In this document: in pieces, positions 41,236 through 46,007 of the stretch | Position numbering within the stretch: position 1 is the stretch's first letter | Layout: each line of letters begins with the position of its first letter | NCBI RefSeq assembly: GCF_002559405.1 | Contig: NZ_NTZO01000016.1 | Coordinates: 1-46,007 of the forward strand | Length of the DNA: 46,007 nt | Direction: 5' to 3' | DNA from: Bacillus sp. AFS001701 | Lineage (GTDB): Bacteria > Bacillota > Bacilli > Bacillales > Bacillaceae_G | Position numbers and translations under genes: made by a program | Notes under the pieces: model-generated | What the model saw: the letters and a program-made list of their open reading frames with translations, nothing else | Databases searched by the model: none | Told to the model about the DNA's origin: nothing

Positions 41236-42989
41236 TGGCACAAAAAATACAAATCCGAAGAGGTCTTAAAGCAAATTTACCACTTTTGGATATTGGTGAA
41301 TTTGGCTTTACTACGGATACAAATGAGCTCTTTATTGGATCTAGTAATGGTAATGTTTTATTTTCAAATCGGAATGAATTGTTTAGTTTAGTTATTAATT
41401 TAAAAACTTTAGGGGTGAAATCAGGAAATAGTACATTTGCTTCTAGTAATTCAGCCATTCTAAAAAGTTTAATTGCACAATACCCAAATGGTGAGTTTAC
41501 TTTTTATTTACCAAAAGGAGAATACTATTTTAATCCAATAGACCTAACTAATATATCAGGAAGTATAACAATAAAATTAAAAGGAGAAAATGATGGACTA
41601 TCTCCATCTTGGTTTAAAAGTGTATCCACTACAGTAAAGACAAATAAGCAAGATTTTATATATGATCGACGAAATCCTTCTCCGGGCATTTGTTTTTACG
41701 TAGAGGATTTAAAGTTCTATTCTTATGAAGGTTACACTGAAGTTCCAACTGGAGTTTGTTTTGGAGCCCAAATTGACGGATCTGCTGAATACAATTTCCA
41801 TTTTTATAATGTATACATCCATGGTTACGATTATGGATTTAAATCACCAGGTTTTTCTTGTTCAGGAAGTGGTGGTAAACATATGTCATTCTCTACCTGT
41901 CATTATGGAATATACATTAAATCAGCAAGTCATTTATTTCAAGCAGATGATGTTGAGTTACTTTATAATCGAGTTGGCATTAGATTCGGTTTCGGAGGTA
42001 CCCCATGTTCAATTTCAAATATTCATGTGGCAACAGGCTACTTAGGTGCAGATAAAAATAATTTTAATAATTTTATTGTTATCCACACTAAAGGTATGGT
42101 TAAAATATCTAATTTATATCAAGAAGCCTATGAACCTTTAGCACAACCTGAAAAAACAACGACTATCGATTACGAAGGATGGGCTTATGGAGTTAATCCA
42201 ATAATTATAGAAAACATGCCAATTACAGCTCCTTCTGGAAATGGAGGACTTTTTTTAAAAGGGAGAACTTATTTGGGTGAAGGTCCAGAAACAGGTGCTA
42301 CAAATCCTATCGTAATTGATAGTGGCGATATTAACCATTATCCAAATGGATGTGTGATTTTAAAGGAATGCATGCCACCAAGTGATTTTACAACTTTAAA
42401 ATCCTTAATTGATATAAATGGATCAGATGGTACAGGTTACTATTTTGAAGGAATGGAAATATATAAAAGTGGGCTGTCCTTATCAAAAGATTCAGTGTAT
42501 AAATTACGATCAAAATTCAATTATGTTAGTAATAATTTAACAAGTTTTCAAAGTTATATAATGTATAATTTTTCAGATTTACAGTCACCAATCTCAAACG
42601 GGGTAGCCTTTAAGAATAAATTTGTTGAAATGTCATCATGTATAAATGTACAAGGGTCCGTTTATATAGATGCTGGGATTTCTACTAATGTAAAAGTAAT
42701 ATTAGGTGTAATTTATGATTATTATGACGATGCTACAGGAGGTACAAATAATAGAGGCGTAGAATTTTCTCCAATTTGTACAATTGATACTACAGGTGGA
42801 AAAGTTTTTAATGGTGGTAATTTTTATGTAGATGCAAACTTTACAAAAGGTATTAACCATAATTATAGAAGTCAAATTAAATTGGGGTATAAACTAGTAG
42901 ACGGAGCAACAAGCACTTACAAATTAAAGTCTGCTGACTTTAGTAAAATGACATATAACGTAGAAATTCGGAAATCTCTGTTTTACTGA
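41235..42989 (+). CDS. Tail-fibre-like protein with predicted right-handed beta-helix
   Basis: A 584-residue protein. Residues 1-45 (MAQKIQIRRGLKANLPLL, then EFGFTTDTNELFIGS) match the short N-terminal trimerisation or attachment domain seen in phage tail fibres, hyaluronidases and neck-appendage proteins. Residues about 60-370 have the shape of a pectate-lyase-type beta-helix: FYLPKGEYYFNP, then repeated short strands with Gly/Asn turns. The C-terminal 200 residues are beta-rich and unassigned. No catalytic site is obvious. No other phage gene lies in the window, so it is either a lone remnant or a host surface protein. The reading frame is complete. Confidence 0.75.
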   Translation: MAQKIQIRRGLKANLPLLDIGEFGFTTDTNELFIGSSNGNVLFSNRNELFSLVINLKTLGVKSGNSTFASSNSAILKSLIAQYPNGEFTFYLPKGEYYFNPIDLTNISGSITIKLKGENDGLSPSWFKSVSTTVKTNKQDFIYDRRNPSPGICFYVEDLKFYSYEGYTEVPTGVCFGAQIDGSAEYNFHFYNVYIHGYDYGFKSPGFSCSGSGGKHMSFSTCHYGIYIKSASHLFQADDVELLYNRVGIRFGFGGTPCSISNIHVATGYLGADKNNFNNFIVIHTKGMVKISNLYQEAYEPLAQPEKTTTIDYEGWAYGVNPIIIENMPITAPSGNGGLFLKGRTYLGEGPETGATNPIVIDSGDINHYPNGCVILKECMPPSDFTTLKSLIDINGSDGTGYYFEGMEIYKSGLSLSKDSVYKLRSKFNYVSNNLTSFQSYIMYNFSDLQSPISNGVAFKNKFVEMSSCINVQGSVYIDAGISTNVKVILGVIYDYYDDATGGTNNRGVEFSPICTIDTTGGKVFNGGNFYVDANFTKGINHNYRSQIKLGYKLVDGATSTYKLKSADFSKMTYNVEIRKSLFY

Positions 42990-43054
42990 ATAAATAATAA
43001 AGAGGTGTTTTAAATTATTTTTTTATTCATTTGAGTAGTAGAGCAAAACTTACT

Positions 43055-43079
43055 TTTGGGGTGAAAATCCCCCTTTTTT
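43055..43079 (+). terminator. Terminator after the tail-fibre-like gene
   Basis: GGGG/CCCC stem over a TGAAAAT loop followed by six Ts, about 65 bases after the stop. Confidence 0.75.
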
Positions 43080-43168
43080 ATGGAAAAGAATACTTGGTTA
43101 AAAATAGGTGTAATTCCGCGCTTATTAAGTTATTTTGTGCCCTATGCTATGGGTAATTGAGAAATCTC

Positions 43169-43213
43169 CAGTCAGTATTTTGATTAGTTTCATATAAATT
43201 TTTATACTGACTG
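43169..43213. repeat. Perfect 10-bp inverted repeat
   Basis: CAGTCAGTAT (43169-43178) and ATACTGACTG (43204-43213) are exact reverse complements 25 bases apart, with TCT/AGA pairing beyond one mismatch. No T-run follows on either strand, so it is not an obvious terminator. Confidence 0.7.
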
Positions 43214-43320
43214 AAGATACTTGTCTTTCGATGCTTAGAGTCATTAGAAGGTAACGAGCACTCCATATAAGTAAAGAAAACTATATTCAATTTTAATTAA
43301 ACAGTAGCTGGTTATAAACA

Positions 43321-43683
43321 TTATTTATACTGTATATCATCTCTAAGTGACTCTACCTTTGTTAAGGCCTGATCGATATCTGATTCACTAACTCCAAAAT
43401 GTGCTAAAGCATCATGAAGATGAGTGGCAATTGCATTAAAATGTTCAGGTTGAATATTCATGCCTTCATGGGCTTTTGACATTGATCTTCCTGAATATTG
43501 GTTTGGCCCTCCTAAAGCAAAACTGATAAATTTTGTCTGATGTCGACGCTGCTTATCCATATCTGTTTTTTCAAAGAAGTGATTGACAGTTTGATCTTTT
43601 AGTACTAATTCATCGTAAAAATAGTCCACTACTTTTCCTACTGTTTCCTCTCCACCATATTTTTCGTATAGAGTTTGTTCCAT
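43321..43683 (-). CDS. Group I truncated haemoglobin
   Basis: A 120-residue 2-on-2 globin. Characteristic parts are the N-terminal YEKYGGEETV and the FALGGPNQYSGRSMSKAHEGM block, where the His of KAHEG is the proximal haem ligand and the earlier VDYFYDEL carries the distal B10 Tyr. Likely roles are oxygen or nitric oxide binding and detoxification. ATG 43683 with AAGGGA at nine bases is preferred over the frame start at 43704. It is monocistronic. Confidence 0.94.
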   Translation of the reverse strand: MEQTLYEKYGGEETVGKVVDYFYDELVLKDQTVNHFFEKTDMDKQRRHQTKFISFALGGPNQYSGRSMSKAHEGMNIQPEHFNAIATHLHDALAHFGVSESDIDQALTKVESLRDDIQYK

Positions 43684-43704
43684 ATTAAAACTTCCCTTCA
43701 TCAT

Positions 43705-44423
43705 AAGCTAAAACTAGAATCCCCAAAGAACCCTGGAAATATTACTACAAAAGTATTTTTTCTACATGTAATGAAAAGAAATATATTAATTAAAAAAATC
43801 GACATTAATATTACTAATCAGTTAACATATTTTAAAAATAATGAACTATGGACTGACAAAATCGGATTGAGATAAATCGTTGTTAATACAATCAAAATGG
43901 GTATTTATACCAATTTTAAAATAAAGAAAACGACATTAGACGTAACTTAAGAACTTTACTTAAACTTCTAAAGAGTTTTTTTATAGGAACTTATAATTAA
44001 ATAGCTCTATGTTAACCGTGTTTTAAGTTAGTAAAAAAGATGTAAATTTTTGAGAATATTATTGACTTGTTCTTTATAAAGAATTAAAATTTAATCATAA
44101 TTATGATAATTTTAAGTTTTCAATAAAATCAAAAATTTAAATAAGATAGACAAATAGTTACACTATAGCAAACATTCTTGATTTTGTGTTCGTTATATAG
44201 AATATTAATTTAATGGAAAATTCAGAGGAAATGACAGTATCTATTTTCAATTAAATATAGATTATTAACTAAACCTGTTCAATATAACGAAATTAAATGA
44301 ATATTAACTTCGATTATTTTCAGAATATTTAGAATAATAAACATACTCATTATTCCGTTCTATATATTGAATAGATTCCAATGAAAGAAATGTAAATAAA
44401 AATTGAAAAAAGTGGTGATAAGT
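43705..44423. other. Long AT-rich intergenic region upstream of the polysaccharide operon
   Basis: About 720 bases with no supportable gene. A weak hairpin AAACT/AGTTT with Ts sits at 43962-43982. TTGACT (44062-44067) and TAAAAT (44085-44090) are 17 bases apart and are the best promoter candidate for the next operon, leaving a leader of about 330 bases. The rest is extremely AT-rich, which would suit binding by regulators such as Abh/AbrB or SinR; no exact site for these was confirmed. Confidence 0.55.
44062..44090 (+). promoter_or_regulatory. Candidate promoter of the Wzz/BY-kinase operon
   Basis: TTGACT and TAAAAT with a 17-base spacer, both one or two bases from the sigma-A consensus. The distance to the first gene (about 330 bases) leaves room for a regulated leader. 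Confidence 0.5.
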
Positions 44424-45170
44424 ATGGAAAATGAATTTAACATTAAAAAATTATTTGGAATCATAAAGAAGCGTATTTGGATACTCCTAGTATCTATTGG
44501 CTTATTTACTAGTTTAGGTGGAATCTACACGTTCTTTTTTACCACTCCACAGTATTCGACATCTTCCAAATTAATTGTAAATGCAAAAACACCAGATTTA
44601 ATGAACACCCTATTGGTAATGGTAAAAGAGCCATCATTACTGGAATATGTTATTGATCAGATGAACTTGAATACAACAGCAGATGAGTTGAGTAAAAAAA
44701 TTACAGCTGAAAGTATAAATAGTTCATCAGTAGTTCAAATAACTGCTGTTGATTCAGATCCTAAATTAGCAGCAGAAATCGCAAATACTACTGCAGATGT
44801 TTTTATGAATCAAATGCCAAGATTATTAGGGTTTAAAGATATTAAGTTTTTATCATACGCAGAAATCCATACTGTACCTATTAACGATAGCTATAGCAGT
44901 TATAGCATTTATGGATTTCTAGTAGGAACAGTTTTAGGTATAGCTCTCATCTTTTTATTAGATTCATTGGACGACACGGTGAGATCAGAGCAAAGTGTTG
45001 AGGAATTAATTGGAATTCCTGTTTTAGGGACTGTTTCCAAAATGAATAAGAAAAATACTTCGTTAAGTAAGATTGAAAGTAAATTTAATGATTTGAAGGG
45101 GGATTATCGTGCAGTTAAAGAGCAGAAAATCATCACACAAAATAGACATAATCAATCTAATAACTTCTAA
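44424..45170 (+). CDS. Wzz/YveK-type polysaccharide co-polymerase (BY-kinase modulator)
   Basis: A 248-residue membrane protein with helices at about 19-40 and 164-186. The extracellular loop lies between them, and the cytoplasmic tail after the second helix ends in a Gln/Asn-rich stretch. The N-terminal Wzz domain (FNIKKLFGIIKKRIWILLVS) and the YSIYGFLVGTVLGIALIFLLD with following DDTVRSEQSVEELIGIPVLG are typical of EpsA, YwqC and CapA. It activates the partner tyrosine kinase and sets chain length. ATG 44424 is preferred with GTGGTGAT upstream; the TTG at 44403 is alternative. The kinase gene overlaps its 3' end by 62 bases. Position before an EAR element favours an EpsA role. Confidence 0.9.
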   Translation: MENEFNIKKLFGIIKKRIWILLVSIGLFTSLGGIYTFFFTTPQYSTSSKLIVNAKTPDLMNTLLVMVKEPSLLEYVIDQMNLNTTADELSKKITAESINSSSVVQITAVDSDPKLAAEIANTTADVFMNQMPRLLGFKDIKFLSYAEIHTVPINDSYSSYSIYGFLVGTVLGIALIFLLDSLDDTVRSEQSVEELIGIPVLGTVSKMNKKNTSLSKIESKFNDLKGDYRAVKEQKIITQNRHNQSNNF

Positions 45171-45768
45171 AAGTCCAAATTGTAAAATTTCTGAAGAATA
45201 CAGAACAATTCGAACTAATTTTCTAGGAAAAATGGAGGGGCGTAAAACACAATCTTTGATTGTTACTTCTCCAAATTATAATGAGGGGAAATCCACTACT
45301 GCAGCTAATCTAGCAATATCGTTTACACAGCTAGGAAAAAAGGTTCTCTTAATTGATGCTGATTTTAGAAACCCAAAGCTATTTTCTGCTTTTAAAGTTA
45401 GCAATTCATTTGGATTAAGTAGCGTATTAACAGGAGATGCCAGCTTAGAAGATGTAATAAATCAAACGGAAATTAAAGGCTTAGATTTATTAACAAGTGG
45501 ACCAATAGCTGTCAATGCGGCGGATCTTCTAAGTTCAAAATTAATGAAAACATTAATTGAGACTGCAACTAATCAGTATGATATGGTCTTGATTGACACT
45601 CCACCTGTTCTTGAAGTTGCAGATGTTAAAATTTTTTCAGACTATTGCGATGGTGTAATATTGGTTGTTCGCTATGGGAAATCGGAAAATAATGATCTTA
45701 TTCAAGCCAGAAAACTTTTGGCCGATAGTTCAAATTTAGTTGGAATCATTCTTAATAATAAGAGATAA
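45109..45768 (+). CDS. CpsD/CapB-family bacterial tyrosine kinase (BY-kinase)
   Basis: A 219-residue cytoplasmic kinase that phosphorylates itself and polysaccharide enzymes. Walker A is SPNYNEGKSTTAANLA, with Asn where the usual Gly precedes EGK. Walker A' is VLLIDADFRNP and Walker B MVLIDTPPV. The EYRTIRTNF helix is the subunit contact. The C-terminus ends at NNKR with no Tyr cluster, unlike B. subtilis PtkA and EpsB. GTG 45109 has AAGGGGG upstream. Because the frame differs from that of the upstream gene and the overlap is 62 bases, the two are tightly coupled. The EAR element follows. Confidence 0.92.
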   Translation: MQLKSRKSSHKIDIINLITSKSPNCKISEEYRTIRTNFLGKMEGRKTQSLIVTSPNYNEGKSTTAANLAISFTQLGKKVLLIDADFRNPKLFSAFKVSNSFGLSSVLTGDASLEDVINQTEIKGLDLLTSGPIAVNAADLLSSKLMKTLIETATNQYDMVLIDTPPVLEVADVKIFSDYCDGVILVVRYGKSENNDLIQARKLLADSSNLVGIILNNKR

Positions 45769-45828
45769 GATTATATTGCTAAAATTGTATTTTACTTTTA
45801 TAGTTTTGTTTTTTATTGAGAACAAAGG

Positions 45829-45957
45829 GAGCTTGAAAAGGTGATGTCTTCTTACCTCTATCAATGAAGGCACTCGGTTATGCTGTGGGTTTATAGATAC
45901 CTTAGACGCAAGTCGTCGAGAGTGTGATGTGAGGATGGGTTAGATGCCCATTATTTA
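45829..45957 (+). ncRNA. EAR/epsC-type processive antiterminator RNA
   Basis: The 60-240 bases after the BY-kinase stop have the position and sequence of the eps-associated RNA known between epsB and epsC in Bacillales. Visible parts are a GTCTTC...GAAGGCAC helix, the conserved ATGCTGTGGGT...ATAGATACCTTA region, GCAAGTCGTCGAGAGTGTGA and a closing ATGGG/CCCAT hairpin. Known EAR elements let RNA polymerase read through distant terminators in the eps operon. The family call is from remembered sequence pattern plus context, without a covariance search. Confidence 0.75.
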
Positions 45958-45964
45958 ATTTAAA

Positions 45965-46007
45965 GTCTTTAACTATTGGATTTTTAGAAAATCCAATAGT
46001 TAAAGAC
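45965..46007 (+). terminator. Perfect 20-bp hairpin at the window edge, probable terminator
   Basis: A 20-base arm (45965-45984) pairs without mismatch with 45988-46007 across a three-base TAG loop. The window ends there, so a following T-run cannot be seen. It lies directly after the EAR-like RNA and would be the kind of terminator that EAR lets polymerase pass. Confidence 0.6.

Larger units (their letters stand above)
42990..43320. other. Intergenic region after the tail-fibre-like gene
   Basis: About 330 bases with no gene. It holds a GGGG/CCCC hairpin with six Ts at 43055-43079 (terminator) and a perfect 10-bp inverted repeat, CAGTCAGTAT (43169-43178) with ATACTGACTG (43204-43213). Confidence 0.65.

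Noticed and set aside
41017-42989. Prophage remnant
   Set aside because: No integrase, capsid, terminase, lysis or attachment-site repeat is found on either side; only the fibre-like pair is present.
43675-43875. 66-codon open frame upstream of the truncated haemoglobin
   Set aside because: It overlaps the globin start on the other strand, has no ribosome binding site and is Lys/Asn/Ile-rich random-like sequence.

Overview
The window is chromosomal DNA of a low-GC, endospore-forming Firmicute, most likely a Bacillaceae species. The evidence is AT-rich DNA, strong AGGAGG-type ribosome binding sites with GTG/TTG starts, Bacillus-type sporulation genes (spoIID, spoIIQ, spoIIID, a gerA-type operon), mbl, a T-box leader, and gene order like the ywm-ywq part of the Bacillus subtilis chromosome. 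No phage, IS element, tRNA, rRNA or CRISPR array is evident.

Region by region: (1) 1-10503 is a complete 11-gene nuoABCDHIJKLMN operon (complex I without the NADH-oxidising module NuoEFG). NuoC has a long Ala/Lys repeat extension. A terminator closes the operon. (2) 10619-14285 holds ywzB-ywmB-murAA-spoIID (cell wall synthesis and sporulation). (3) 14555-16520, minus strand, is an oligopeptide-binding lipoprotein behind a T-box leader that most likely reads Trp (UGG). (4) 16650-16857 is an intergenic region with a dense cluster of DnaA boxes, a perfect Spo0A box and a sigma-F-like promoter in front of spoIIQ. (5) 16857-19359 holds spoIIQ, spoIIID (sigma-E-like promoter, long leader with an upstream in-frame ORF) and mbl. 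(6) 19843-25254 holds UDP-glucose dehydrogenase and a gerA-gerC-gerB germinant receptor operon. (7) 25281-29694 holds a small membrane protein, a three-gene minus-strand operon (PLP enzyme, YitT-like protein, amino acid permease) and a divergent Crp/Fnr regulator; a perfect CcpA cre match lies between them. (8) 30085-35727 holds fabZ, a GrpB-family protein and the SNF2 helicase/SWIM pair ywqA-ywqB. (9) 35840-36300 is a 39-bp tandem repeat array; the same unit reappears at 38920-39013. (10) 36557-43683 is accessory: a secreted M14 carboxypeptidase with a Thr/Gly repeat linker, a cold shock protein, a CarD-family regulator, a lipase-like lipoprotein, a two-gene tail-fibre-like module and a truncated haemoglobin. 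(11) 44424-46007 is the start of an exopolysaccharide operon: a Wzz-like modulator, a BY-kinase, an EAR/epsC-type antiterminator RNA and a perfect 20-bp hairpin at the window edge.

The themes are membrane energetics, peptidoglycan and sporulation, and surface polysaccharide: UDP-glucuronate supply by Ugd could feed the eps genes. The least explained signals are the DnaA/Spo0A box cluster before spoIIQ, the 39-bp repeat family, the tail-fibre-like pair outside any prophage, and several leader hairpins that may be attenuators. Starts were re-chosen from ribosome binding sites wherever the longest reading frame was clearly too long.
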